DNA of 39,143 bases from Sulfobacillus benefaciens (GCA_003023725.1 PXYT01000036.1:1-39143), one strand, 5' to 3'; counted from the first letter of the stretch, positions 1 to 7,964 are shown. Notes: generated from the letters alone by a model not told the origin. Program-made: numbers and translations.

Positions 1-95
1 TGGCTAGAGGGCTTTTGGCGAACCCTTTGCGAGTAAAGCTCACGTGAGTGGGTTCCTCGTAAGAATCCCCCGCCTTTAGGCGTGGGGAGTGTCAA
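1..95 (+). mobile_element. Right end of an IS200/IS605-family (TnpB-type) element
   Basis: A short GC-rich hairpin at 67-87 (CCCC-CGCC, loop TTTA, GGCG-TGGGG) is followed by GGGGAGTGTCAA ending at 95. A subterminal imperfect hairpin with a TTTA loop followed by a GTGTCAA-type end is typical of the right end of IS605/IS1341-like elements. In those elements it also forms the 3' scaffold of the reRNA/omegaRNA used by TnpB. The transposase or tnpB body would lie to the left, outside the window. In such elements the guide segment is the flanking DNA just after the end, here from position 96. The assignment rests on pattern recognition of the end; the rest of the element cannot be seen. Confidence 0.65.
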
Positions 96-680
96 CCGTG
101 TCTGTGAATGTCGGGTATCCGGATCTCGGGTTTCAGATGGGATAGCATCCGATGCACTGAGTCGTCCAGTACCGTCTTCATGAAATGGAATTCGGCGGGT
201 TTGTATGACGTGAATGGGTAAAACACGCATCTTAAAAGCTCGTTCCAAGTACGTGCGTAAGAGACCATTACCCAACTGGTCGGCCACAAAGTCGGCCATC
301 CAGGCGCCGAGTCTGAACGATCTGGTTGATTCCTTTGTTTCCCGGATACAGAGGCGATTCTCGGGAAACAAGGGTTTCTCGCCAGGGGACATGCGAATCT
401 AAATAGATGGGCAGATCGACAACCAGTACGGCCCATTACTGCCACGTCGTAAACCACTGTAGCTATATTCCCTTCCCGGGAGTTAAAATTGAAGTGTCAA
501 AGGGCTGCACGTACCTTGATTCGTGACGAAGTTTACACTACCGAATGTCCTAAAATTCAGGAAGCCTGGTCAATGGTTGACTGCTTGTTTCCCGTGGTGC
601 GGGTCGCGTTATGCGAATGATGTGTGGGATAATTGCTAAAATAGCCGAGATTTCATGGACAGGGAGGAGAGAAAGGAACC
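96..680. other. Gene-poor stretch downstream of the IS end
   Basis: I see no supportable gene in these 585 bases. Short open frames on both strands lack ribosome-binding sites and recognisable composition. On the minus strand around 120-330, adjacent frames give short protein-like segments that could be traces of a decayed gene, but I cannot name one. The last 50 bases hold AT-rich -10-like hexamers (GATAAT 628-633, TAAAAT 637-642) without a clear -35, probably the promoter area of the lipoprotein gene. Confidence 0.4.
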
Positions 681-1055
681 ATGAACAGGGTTGCCTCTTT
701 CGCCATGGCTTTGACTGTGTTGTTGTTTGTCACCGGGTGCGGAGCCGTGCTGGCGCCCCGCATAGGTTCTGGCGGGTATCCCGCAGCCGTGGCTTGGGTC
801 GACCACCGGCTCTCACCCAAAGATTATATCTTGCTTATCGGGTTAAGCCGATCACCCCGGCACCATCCTCTGACGGTCTACATCATGCGCCGACAGGTGA
901 AACTGGTGGGACGAGCCCTGCCAAGGAATACTCTGGTGGGAATTGCGGTCAATCCCAAACGTCCCAAATGGATGGGGCGCATTTATTACCAACTCCCTAA
1001 CCAGAAACACTGGAGGGTGTTGGTGAATCATAGCGGCCCATCTCCTTCTCCATGA
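681..1055 (+). CDS. Small predicted lipoprotein, unknown function
   Basis: The product is 124 residues. The N-terminus is a lipoprotein signal peptide: a short basic start (MNR), a hydrophobic stretch at about residues 5-17, and a lipobox-like V-T-G-C with the acylated Cys near residue 20. The mature part is about 105 residues, rich in Arg, Pro and His, with no domain I recognise. It should be anchored on the outer face of the cytoplasmic membrane. The ATG at 681 follows an AAAGGAACC ribosome-binding site. The TPR gene starts 30 bases downstream and the esterase overlaps that gene, so the three are probably one transcript. The lipoprotein call is firm; the role is unknown. Confidence 0.7.
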   Translation: MNRVASFAMALTVLLFVTGCGAVLAPRIGSGGYPAAVAWVDHRLSPKDYILLIGLSRSPRHHPLTVYIMRRQVKLVGRALPRNTLVGIAVNPKRPKWMGRIYYQLPNQKHWRVLVNHSGPSPSP

Positions 1056-1085
1056 TGATCGCATAGTCAAAAGGAGGGCAGGGTT

Positions 1086-1550
1086 GTGGCAACAAAATTT
1101 TCTGACAAGGCAGAACCTCATTATCTCCGAGCCGTTCACTACGAAGAACAGGGGCGGATCGAGGATGCCATTCGCGAATACCGTATGGCAAATCGTATAA
1201 AAAAAGATTTAATCCCCGCACGCAAGCGCCTGGGCGACTTGTTTATCCGCATAGGACGAACGGAAGAGGCGATTCAGCAGTACGAGAAAGCCGTTGAGAC
1301 GACATCTCAGAAAAGGAAATGGAAACGGATTCTTGTGCCGGAAGAAGATAAATATTCCTTGCCACAGGTGTTGCAATCTCTGGCCAGGGCTTACGAGACA
1401 CTAGGCTATCATGACCGGCTAGTGGAAACATGGACAAAAATTGCCCACTCGTCACCTCTTCAACCCGGCGACGAGCGTATCATCGTGTGGGCTCAGAGTA
1501 AATTGAAGGATGCCAGAAACGATGAGGGGAACGATGTTGATGGGAAGTGA
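1086..1550 (+). CDS. Tetratricopeptide-repeat protein
   Basis: The product is 154 residues starting at a GTG preceded by AAAAGGAGGG. Two clear TPR units span about residues 10-43 (pattern A-x3-E-x2-G-x2-E-x-A) and 44-77 (LGDLF...G...EEAIQQYEKA), with a weaker third near 95-125 (SLARAYETLGYHDRLVETW). There is no signal peptide or membrane segment, so it should be cytoplasmic and act as a protein-protein scaffold. Its 3' end overlaps the start of the esterase gene by 17 bases, which suggests translational coupling. The fold is clear; the partner is not visible. Confidence 0.75.
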   Translation: MATKFSDKAEPHYLRAVHYEEQGRIEDAIREYRMANRIKKDLIPARKRLGDLFIRIGRTEEAIQQYEKAVETTSQKRKWKRILVPEEDKYSLPQVLQSLARAYETLGYHDRLVETWTKIAHSSPLQPGDERIIVWAQSKLKDARNDEGNDVDGK

Positions 1551-2529
1551 CACATATTCGGCGCATTTCATTACCGAAGAGAGCCAGTGTTTGAAAGACA
1601 ATTTTTTGGGGGATCCTGCGGTAAGAACTACGGTCGTGATATCGCCCAACGAGATCCCTCAAGATCATCCTTTGCCGACTATCTGGGTCTTGTCGGGTTA
1701 TACCGGACGCGGTCTCTCTTATTTAAACCAAAGTCCGTGGCAAGAAAATTTTCTGGACCGCCTAAACCGATTGCGAAGAAGCGGTATGCCTCCCGTGCGG
1801 GCGGTTCTTCCTGACTGTTTTACGAAACTGGGAGGCAGCCAATACCTGGATTCGCCGGTAACCGGACTGTATGCAACTTATGTGTTTGATGAATTACGTT
1901 CCCGTATTGAGTCGCGTTTCATCCCGTCGTCCCGCGCTGTGATGGGAAAATCGTCGGGGGGATTTGGCGCTTTTGCGGCGCTGATCACGCGTCCCGGTTT
2001 GTTTCAGGGTGTGGCCTCGCATTCGGGGGATATGCTGTTTGAATGGTCCTATCTTCCTGATTTTCCTAAGGCCTATCAACTTATTCAAAGCCAAGGAGGT
2101 GTGATCCCGTTTATTCGGGCTTTTGATGAGCGCCAAAACAAGCCAGGAAGCTGGATTAGCGCTATGAACGTCATTTGCATGTCCGCTGTCTATAGTCCCA
2201 ATTTAGCCGAAGAGGGGTTCCCTGCGGATTTTCCTTTGAATTTCGACACGTTGGAATTGAATTCGCGCGTATGGGAAAAGTGGTTGGACTGGGATCCGGT
2301 TCGGTTGGTTGAACGAAATGCCGTCCAGGAAAGTTTGCGCTCGCTCAAGATTCTGTACTTTGACGCGGGTCGTGAAGATGAGTTTCAATTACAGTATGGT
2401 GCCGCGAGGTTGCATAAAAAACTGGACGAGTATCAAATTTCCCATGTGTTTGAACTGTTTGACGGCGGCCATTTCCACACGAATCATCGTTTAGATAAGT
2501 CTTTGCGGCTTTTGGCGGAGGTTTTGTGA
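1534..2529 (+). CDS. Putative esterase (alpha/beta hydrolase, esterase D-like)
   Basis: The product is 331 residues from the ATG at 1534, chosen because GAGGGGAA lies just upstream; the frame is open a further 24 bases but without a better site. The nucleophile elbow is G-K-S-S-G-G with Ser at about residue 140. A Phe-Asp-Ala-Gly-Arg-Glu-Asp segment near 280 and a GGHF segment near 310 supply a plausible acidic residue and His of the triad. The layout and the SHSGD motif after the elbow match the PF00756 putative-esterase family (esterase D, antigen 85 and enterochelin esterase relatives). No signal peptide is seen, so a cytosolic ester hydrolase is likely. The substrate cannot be told. Confidence 0.75.
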   Translation: MLMGSDTYSAHFITEESQCLKDNFLGDPAVRTTVVISPNEIPQDHPLPTIWVLSGYTGRGLSYLNQSPWQENFLDRLNRLRRSGMPPVRAVLPDCFTKLGGSQYLDSPVTGLYATYVFDELRSRIESRFIPSSRAVMGKSSGGFGAFAALITRPGLFQGVASHSGDMLFEWSYLPDFPKAYQLIQSQGGVIPFIRAFDERQNKPGSWISAMNVICMSAVYSPNLAEEGFPADFPLNFDTLELNSRVWEKWLDWDPVRLVERNAVQESLRSLKILYFDAGREDEFQLQYGAARLHKKLDEYQISHVFELFDGGHFHTNHRLDKSLRLLAEVL

Positions 2530-2650
2530 CATAAGGAAGATTCAGCCAAACCTCAGGTAAATGGGTCGGTTGTTAACAGTTTTGCAACGATTTGGCGTTT
2601 ATTATAGAGTTAACGCGATCGATTGCAATCCGGACGAGGAGGTTGGTACG

Positions 2651-3652
2651 ATGAATACACGACTAGTGAAAGAAGTCATCGCCGGTGGTGTCTTAGTCGG
2701 TCTTGAAGCCTTGCTGTTATACGGACATGGCGGTTTATTCAATCGCTACCCCATTACCACGGCCTCACCCAAGCAAGCCAATAATGTCCGGTATGTGCCC
2801 GTTACGAAGCTGGCATCAGTGCAGAATTCTCAGAACTGGGCCGGATATGAAGTCACTTCCGGCACCTATACCAGCGTTTCAGCGTCATGGCGGGTTCCCC
2901 AGGTGACGAGCCCTCGGGGTGTCGCAGCTCAGTGGATTGGTCTGGGTGGGGTAAACAGCCATGAACTGGTGCAGACCGGTACGATTGAACAGCAAAGCGG
3001 GAATGGTCCGACTGCAGATGTCTTTGTTGAAAAACTGCCGAATCATGCGCAAAACATTATGTCAGTCCCTTTAGGAGCACAGATATCGGCCTCGATCACA
3101 CCGGCTGGCAATAATCAATGGACATTGAGCATTAGTGCGAATTATAATGGACAGACCCGAACCAAGAGTGTCACCATGAATGTGTCGCCTAACTATGCCC
3201 TAGGCATGGGAACGTCGGCGGAATGGATTTTTGAGGACCCCGCCAACACTCAAGGGTCGTTATACCATTTAGCCAAGACTCAACCGGTCACCTTTAGCCA
3301 TGTCGAAGCCAATGGGCAGGCCGTCGGCACCGCCAGTGCCTTGATCATGACCGGCGGTGTTGGACGGCCGAGGGTTGAACCGACCATGATGAAAAAGGGG
3401 GCTTTTACTGTCCAGGATGTTCGGGGATCGTTCCGTCGGCCTTTTCCGGTTAGCAATTGGGGACCGGGAAGCGGGGTAATTCGAGAACAGCAGGGCGGCG
3501 GGTTTAGTATCAGCGGTCCCGGTTTCTCCATTACAACTCCCGGTTATGGCGATGGCGCAGGAACTTTGGGCGGGTGGGGAGGCTGGACGTCATTCGTTCA
3601 CTCCGTGGTCATCCGGATTCCCCGAGGACCTTGGACTGGCGTGAGTCTTTGA
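2651..3652 (+). CDS. Secreted G1-family (eqolisin) glutamic peptidase
   Basis: The product is 333 residues from the ATG at 2651, preceded by GAGGAGGTTGG; the frame is open 90 bases further upstream without a ribosome site. An N-terminal hydrophobic segment (about residues 9-25) serves as signal peptide or anchor. The eqolisin core follows from about residue 60: NWAGY, SASWRVP, then QWIGLGG and LVQTGT with the presumed catalytic Gln108, and SAEWIFEDP with the presumed catalytic Glu191. This Gln/Glu dyad defines MEROPS family G1, acid-active endopeptidases best known from fungi and found in some acidophilic bacteria. After the core comes an unusual Gly/Pro-rich tail of about 110 residues. It probably degrades protein outside the cell at low pH. 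Confidence 0.85.
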   Translation: MNTRLVKEVIAGGVLVGLEALLLYGHGGLFNRYPITTASPKQANNVRYVPVTKLASVQNSQNWAGYEVTSGTYTSVSASWRVPQVTSPRGVAAQWIGLGGVNSHELVQTGTIEQQSGNGPTADVFVEKLPNHAQNIMSVPLGAQISASITPAGNNQWTLSISANYNGQTRTKSVTMNVSPNYALGMGTSAEWIFEDPANTQGSLYHLAKTQPVTFSHVEANGQAVGTASALIMTGGVGRPRVEPTMMKKGAFTVQDVRGSFRRPFPVSNWGPGSGVIREQQGGGFSISGPGFSITTPGYGDGAGTLGGWGGWTSFVHSVVIRIPRGPWTGVSL

Positions 3653-3759
3653 TCCGAGGTTGATCCCTGCCTTGGGGCGGTACTAAGGCGCTGGCTAAAA
3701 TGTCTGAACTCCTCAGCGTTCGGTGGTTACGTCGTGTTAATGGCATTCCTTCCCTGGGC

Positions 3760-4400
3760 GGCGGTCTCAAAAGATGCGTTCAATCGCTACGGTGTATTCG
3801 TCCCTGTTGAAGAAGAACCGGAACCAAAAGAACCCGTAAAGACGCAAGTGGGGATTGACCGGGGACTGGGGGAGCCCGTCAGTCTTTCGACAGGAAAAAT
3901 GTGTCGCAATCCCCTTTTTCCTTCGCAAGGATGACAACCGTCGGGAAAGGGCCCGGCGAAAACCTGCAATGAAACAGAAAGGTTCTATCAATAGAGCCAA
4001 AGCATGTTGTGACGGTTGCACATATTCACGCCAGGACGGCAGATCGTCGTGTAAACTTCCTGCAACAAGTCGGCACACGGTTGATTAACGCCAACCAAGT
4101 GGTGGCTGTTGAGAGTTGGCAGGTACAGAATATGATGGTCTAATCACCCTCTTGTACAATCCGTCGCAGATGTCGGATGGGACGAATAGATACGCCAACT
4201 CGAATATCAAGCTCCGTGGTATGGGAGAAGGGTAGTCACGATGAACAAGTTCACCTCGTCCAGTACACGGTGTTTTGACTGTGGTCATGTCACTCCGAAG
4301 AGGCCTCTCCATTCGCAATTGGATGTGTCCAGAAAGCGGAGAATATCTCGACCGAGATATCAATGCCATACAACATCTTATCCGCAGGGCTTGCGCTGTT
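3760..4400 (+). pseudogene. tnpB: Decayed tnpB (IS605/IS1341-type RNA-guided nuclease)
   Basis: Translation in several shifted plus-strand frames gives a nearly continuous TnpB C-terminal two-thirds. Frame one (3760-3925) carries SKDAFNRYGVF, EPKEPV and VGIDRGL (RuvC-I Asp). A second frame carries FLRKDDNRRERARRK and KQKGSINRAKA. A third (about 4000-4143) carries HARTADRR, TRLINANQVVAVES (RuvC-II Glu) and a TAA stop. Then come LVQSVADVGWDE, IRQLEYQAPWYGRRVV, TRCFDCGHV, and finally RNWMCPESGEYLDRDINA (RuvC-III Asp). At least four frameshifts and internal stops make it non-functional as read, and one zinc-ribbon Cys is changed to Ser. No element ends are visible nearby. The N-terminal part is either lost or too decayed to read in 3653-3760. 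Confidence 0.85.
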
Positions 4401-4445
4401 AATCCGTCAAGAGGTCGTAAGGTCTGCCCCTAAATTCAAGATGCG

Positions 4446-4976
4446 ATCAATTGCAGACGGACCCGACAAAATCTCGAATGTCGAGATCCGGCAGTGATTT
4501 CAGATAGGATCCGTGGAACTTCTTATGTTGCTCGCGATTCATGAGTCTGATCTCCAAACCGCGGTCATACACTGGCGTAAAAGGCACACAAAATCCTGTG
4601 TCGAATCCGGCGATTAATAGGAGATTATGGACCGTTAGGTAGAATATCCGCGGGATGGGTGCTCACGAACAAATCAGGACAACGGTTTACCATAAGCTGG
4701 GTCGCGTAATCGGCTATCCCAGGCACCAGTGACGTCGCGGGCCTGCGTCACAAGCAATGAAACACGGCAATTATTTGAAATAGTACGGTTTAGCGTGTTG
4801 TAAACGCTCCGTTGGCTTCCAAGATCTCCCAGTGTGTCAAGACCAAGCACACAATCCGGAGGTCTCGAGTTGTCCACCCACTGCTCACAGGCCATTTTAT
4901 GTCTCCGCGCTATGGGGAAACCATAGAACTGACCACCGACCGCCTCCCTTCTCGAAAAGGGGAGGCGGCATGGCAT
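4446..4976 (-). pseudogene. Decayed gene of unknown family, minus strand
   Basis: On the minus strand three successive frames give protein-like sequence in register. From 4976 leftwards one frame reads LGLDTLGDLGSQRSVYNTL and RVSLLVTQA. From about 4742 another reads PGIADYATQLMVNR and PDLFVSTHPADILPNGP. From about 4640 a third reads LLLIAGFDTGFCVPF and YDRGLEIRLMNREQHKKF, ending SLPDLDIRDFVGSVCN and a stop at 4446-4448. The change of frame without loss of protein-like character points to one gene broken by two frameshifts. I do not recognise the family; the GFDT segment recalls nucleotidyltransferase-type folds only faintly. It abuts the dead tnpB and could have been its cargo or neighbour. 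Confidence 0.4.
4940..4968 (-). terminator. Hairpin 3' of the oxygenase gene, possible terminator
   Basis: A 9-bp perfect stem, CCGCCTCCC (4940-4948) with GGGAGGCGG (4960-4968), encloses an 11-base loop. It lies about 90 bases beyond the stop of the minus-strand oxygenase gene. No T-run follows on the minus strand, so it is at best a weak intrinsic terminator or a transcript-stabilising hairpin. On the plus strand it is followed by a pyrimidine-rich TTCTTTTCTTC some 7 bases later. Confidence 0.35.
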
Positions 4977-5057
4977 TCTTTTCTTCTATGTCTTGCACGG
5001 GTTTACCGTTTTGTTTTCCCAAGTCTTATTCGACAACAACCCGTATAACTTTTGCTG

Positions 5058-5759
5058 TTATTCGTCGTGAAAAAGGCAGCTTAATGAATATCGTTCACCC
5101 GCGGTAACTTTGGATACTCCATGATAAAATTCCGATTTTTTGGGGCCGTGACCGTGTTTGGGACGCGTTGTCGTGCATAGCACCACAACATCCCCGATGT
5201 TTCCTCCAATAATGTGACGCTCCGGAGGCTTGTGGGAGTATTCTTCCTGGACCAATAACTTTCCGCCTTCGAAGTCATGGCCGGATTCACTCAGGACAAT
5301 GATAAGTTGTAAAGGAAAAAGGACCGATCCATGACGGTCCTGATGCCATAAATTAAATCCGCCCGTGGGATAATGGAGCATCATAACGCCGGTTTGTTTT
5401 TGTCCCGCGTCGTGACAGAGAGTTAAAAACTCATCGAGAGAGGGGGGGAATTGGTGGCTCATCGGGGTGTCCCAGAGATGATGGGCGATGTCGCGCAGAT
5501 AAGGGTACATTTTCTTGCGCAACTGCGTCAGAAATTCCGGGGACGGGTCTCGAAAATAACGGTACTCTCCGTGACCGAAATTATGGTGTTCCATATCCAC
5601 CGTCGGGCCAAAATTATCCGGATTGTGCCAGAAATCTCTTATCGTTACGCATTCTGCCTTCGTCAACCATCTGGGAATAATCGAGTATCCCTTTTGTCGG
5701 ATATCCCATTCGACGCTTGACCAGTTAACGTATTCAAATCGCTGAGAGGCCAGTAACAT
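5058..5759 (-). CDS. 2-oxoglutarate/Fe(II)-dependent oxygenase
   Basis: The product is 233 residues from the ATG at 5759, chosen for the AGGTGA just upstream; the frame extends 30 bases to a GTG at 5789 that lacks a ribosome site. The iron triad is visible: WHQDRHG supplies His and Asp (residues 139 and 141 from this start), and the distal His is in FYHGVS (about 213). An Arg ten residues later (GERYSL) is the expected 2-oxoglutarate ligand. The double-stranded beta-helix layout resembles the COG3826 group of 2OG oxygenases. It would be a cytosolic hydroxylase; the substrate is unknown. It is a single gene next to a minus-strand winged-helix gene, with the decayed tnpB region downstream. Confidence 0.8.
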   Translation of the reverse strand: MLLASQRFEYVNWSSVEWDIRQKGYSIIPRWLTKAECVTIRDFWHNPDNFGPTVDMEHHNFGHGEYRYFRDPSPEFLTQLRKKMYPYLRDIAHHLWDTPMSHQFPPSLDEFLTLCHDAGQKQTGVMMLHYPTGGFNLWHQDRHGSVLFPLQLIIVLSESGHDFEGGKLLVQEEYSHKPPERHIIGGNIGDVVVLCTTTRPKHGHGPKKSEFYHGVSKVTAGERYSLSCLFHDE

Positions 5760-5907
5760 TGTTTCACCTACTACCATATCATTTGACACTTAGTATTACA
5801 CGGCACCAGAGATGGCACAAGACTATGATAGGATGTCAGATCTTCTCTGGACACTAAATGGATAGAAGCGTAATCACTGTGTGAATAGCGATCCTCGTGG
5901 CAACGGG

Positions 5908-6297
5908 TCATGAGTCGTCCCTCAAAATCTCGATTTGATCGAGAAAGCGGGTCAAAAGCTCACCTTTTCGCGACAACTGGTAATAGGTGTGAGTTTTGCG
6001 CGGCGTATGGTATTTTTGCCGGCGCTTCAGCGTTTTCTTAATTGATGATGTCAAGTCATGGCGATTCAGTTCTTTGCCCGGAGTTTTTTCCATTAATCCA
6101 AAGTCCAGTAGAAGTTGATAATTAGCCCGGATTTCTTCTATACTTAATCCGCTTCGCCGTCCCAAGAGTCTCTTGTGTACAATCACCGGCGTATCAGGAC
6201 CATATCGTTTGGTATGGACCATTAACCGGTAAGCCACCGGATTCTTGACAAAAAAATCCCGCCAGAGGTTAATTTCCTTTTGGTCAAATTCCGTCAT
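5908..6297 (-). CDS. Winged-helix DNA-binding protein, DUF2250-like
   Basis: The product is 129 residues with a good GGTGAGGAGATGA ribosome site before the ATG at 6297. The predicted order is an N-terminal helix, a helix-turn-helix at about 45-75 (SGLSIEEIRANYQLLLDFGL), a Lys/Arg-rich linker (about 84-102), and a wing-like strand pair (YYQLSRKGELLTRFL). The layout resembles DUF2250 (PF10007)-type winged-helix proteins found in archaea and some acidophiles, but this family call is tentative. It is transcribed away from the fetAB-like pair across a 161-base intergenic region, so it could regulate that pair; the sequence does not prove this. Confidence 0.6.
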   Translation of the reverse strand: MTEFDQKEINLWRDFFVKNPVAYRLMVHTKRYGPDTPVIVHKRLLGRRSGLSIEEIRANYQLLLDFGLMEKTPGKELNRHDLTSSIKKTLKRRQKYHTPRKTHTYYQLSRKGELLTRFLDQIEILRDDS

Positions 6298-6422
6298 CGA
6301 CAGTCATCTCCTCACCTTGATGTTAACCCATCCCGCTCATTATGGGCGGACGAAATGAAAGGTCTACAGGAGACAGAACTCCTGAAAAACCAAAGTATGA
6401 GAGCGTAAGAGTTTAAGAGAAA

Positions 6423-6461
6423 GAGGAGGGAATGGGAACCTAGGCGGTTCCCGAATTTATG
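6423..6461 (+). promoter_or_regulatory. Ribosome site separated from the start codon by a hairpin
   Basis: A strong Shine-Dalgarno sequence GAGGAGGG (6423-6430) lies 28 bases before the fetA-like ATG (6459), too far for normal initiation. Between them sits a perfect inverted repeat, GGGAACC (6434-6440), loop TAGGC, GGTTCCC (6446-6452). If folded, the 19-base hairpin is removed and the effective spacing becomes about 9 bases. An ATG at 6432 in between opens only a three-codon frame ending in TAG. The hairpin could switch translation, or the repeat could be an operator. Confidence 0.55.
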
Positions 6462-7187
6462 AGTATCATTCGTTGCGAAAATCTTGGATTTCGTCACGAC
6501 AGAGCGCCGGGAGATATCCTCGGTGACATCTCATTTGAGGTGTGCCCTTCTGAATTGGTGATGATTGTCGGAGCATCGGGGACCGGGAAAAGCACACTGT
6601 TAAGGCTGTTAAACCGTCTGCAAGATCCAGACAGGGGACAGCGCTGGTTTCAGAACAAACGCTATGAAGAATGGCCGATCCCTCAGTTGCGCAAGCGTAT
6701 CGGGCTAGCCTTGCAGGGAGCGGTAATGTTGGAGGGAACGGTCCTGGACAACATCCTCGCTGGTCCCAGAATTTGGCATGAAATGATTGACCCCGCGGAA
6801 TATCTGGGACTGGTCCATTTGCCGACTGATTACTTAATGCGCCCGGCTCGGGATTTGAGCGGGGGGGAACGACACCGCGTGGCTCTCGCTCGGCTTTTGG
6901 CCAATCATCCGGATGTGCTCTTGCTCGATGAGCCCACCGCAGCCCTTGATCCAGGTAGCCGCATGGAGATTGGTGACTTGATTCGGGATTTGTTTCAGAA
7001 GTGGCAGGATCGTTTGACGGTGGTGTGGGTGAGTCACTTTCTGGACGAAGTGGAAAGATATGCCGACCGGGTGTTATATCTGGAAGGCGGGTCCATGGTT
7101 TTGGACGGACCGTGGAGTGAAATAGGCAAAGAAATTACCCGCCGTTTGTTTGATAAAGGATACATTGAGGGGGGAGTTCTGTCGTAG
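6459..7187 (+). CDS. fetA: ABC transporter ATP-binding protein, FetA/YbbL-like
   Basis: The product is 242 residues with every ABC ATPase motif: Walker A GASGTGKST (about 38-46), Q-loop Gln86, signature LSGGE (133-137), Walker B LLLDEP (154-159), D-loop and switch His193. It begins directly with the domain and lacks extra regulatory domains. The next gene begins immediately after its stop and encodes a UPF0014 permease, so the pair corresponds to E. coli FetAB (YbbL-YbbM), described as an iron exporter that lowers oxidative stress. Metal export suits an organism living with high dissolved iron, but the substrate is inferred from the family. The start lies behind an unusual hairpin (see 6423-6461). 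Confidence 0.85.
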   Translation: MSIIRCENLGFRHDRAPGDILGDISFEVCPSELVMIVGASGTGKSTLLRLLNRLQDPDRGQRWFQNKRYEEWPIPQLRKRIGLALQGAVMLEGTVLDNILAGPRIWHEMIDPAEYLGLVHLPTDYLMRPARDLSGGERHRVALARLLANHPDVLLLDEPTAALDPGSRMEIGDLIRDLFQKWQDRLTVVWVSHFLDEVERYADRVLYLEGGSMVLDGPWSEIGKEITRRLFDKGYIEGGVLS

Positions 7188-7964
7188 ATGCATGCGGACT
7201 TAGCACCAGGCAAACTGGTTTTGTTACTGGTATTGATTGGGATCAGTTTGATTATTTCCCGCATCCGCCGTTATGGACTTGAGCGTGACTTGTTGGAAGG
7301 GACTGTTCGTACTTTTGTTCAGCTATTTGCTGTGGGTTTTGTGCTGGATGCCATATTCCGTGCGAATCATTGGTATTGGACGGTTCTCATGCTGCTGGTC
7401 ATGGTCGTAGTCGCAACGCAAAACGCCAGCCGGCGAGGCCGGGGCATTCCGGGAATCTTTTGGTGGGCCGGGGTTTCCATCGCTTGCGGAACTTTGTTGA
7501 CCATGATGCTGCTTTTGGGCTTGCAAATTATTCAGTTTTCGCCGCGCTATGTCATACCTGTGGGCGGGATGATTATCGGCAATTCTATGATTGCTTCGGG
7601 GTTGGTACTAAACCGATTTCTCGAAGATCTGGCTCTCAAACGGGAACGGGTTGAAACCTACCTGAGTTTAGGGGCCTCTCCCGAATTTGCCATTAAAAAT
7701 GTTTTGTCTCCCTCGGTTAGAGGAGGTATGATCCCTACGGTGGACTCTATGAAAACCGTAGGGCTGGTGTCCCTTCCCGGAATGATGACCGGAGCGATTC
7801 TGGCCGGAGATAATCCCCTCGGCGCTGTGGAATTGCAAATTATGGTCATGCTGGTGTTGGCCACGGCTGTGATGATTACCAGTACCGTCCTGGGATACAT
7901 TCTATCCCGCGTGGCATTTACGCCTTCTCAACAACTGATTACTCTTCAACAACCCACAAGGTAG
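7188..7964 (+). CDS. fetB: UPF0014 membrane permease, FetB/YbbM-like
   Basis: The product is 258 residues with about seven hydrophobic segments (roughly 8-24, 38-56, 63-82, 93-115, 120-142, 192-212, 215-240). A conserved cytoplasmic loop, FLEDLALKRERVETYLSLGAS, is typical of the YbbM/FetB (TIGR00245) family and contacts the ATPase. A second family stretch reads PTVDSMKTVGLVSLPGMMTG. The ATG directly follows the fetA-like TAG, and a GAGGGGGGAG ribosome site lies within the upstream gene. It forms the membrane channel of the FetAB-like transporter. Length matches the family. The family call is firm and metal export is inferred. Confidence 0.88.
   Translation: MHADLAPGKLVLLLVLIGISLIISRIRRYGLERDLLEGTVRTFVQLFAVGFVLDAIFRANHWYWTVLMLLVMVVVATQNASRRGRGIPGIFWWAGVSIACGTLLTMMLLLGLQIIQFSPRYVIPVGGMIIGNSMIASGLVLNRFLEDLALKRERVETYLSLGASPEFAIKNVLSPSVRGGMIPTVDSMKTVGLVSLPGMMTGAILAGDNPLGAVELQIMVMLVLATAVMITSTVLGYILSRVAFTPSQQLITLQQPTR

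Noticed and set aside
214-402. 62-codon plus-strand frame
   Set aside because: No ribosome-binding site or recognisable motif; lies in a gene-poor stretch.
92-457. 121-codon minus-strand frame next to the left IS end
   Set aside because: No ribosome site, odd composition, and protein-like segments that switch frame; at most a trace of a decayed gene, so not called.
4674-4976. A RecA-fold ATPase reading of the decayed minus-strand gene
   Set aside because: The RecA-like impression depended on an out-of-frame stretch; the adjacent frame continues better, no Walker A is visible, and the family remains unknown.
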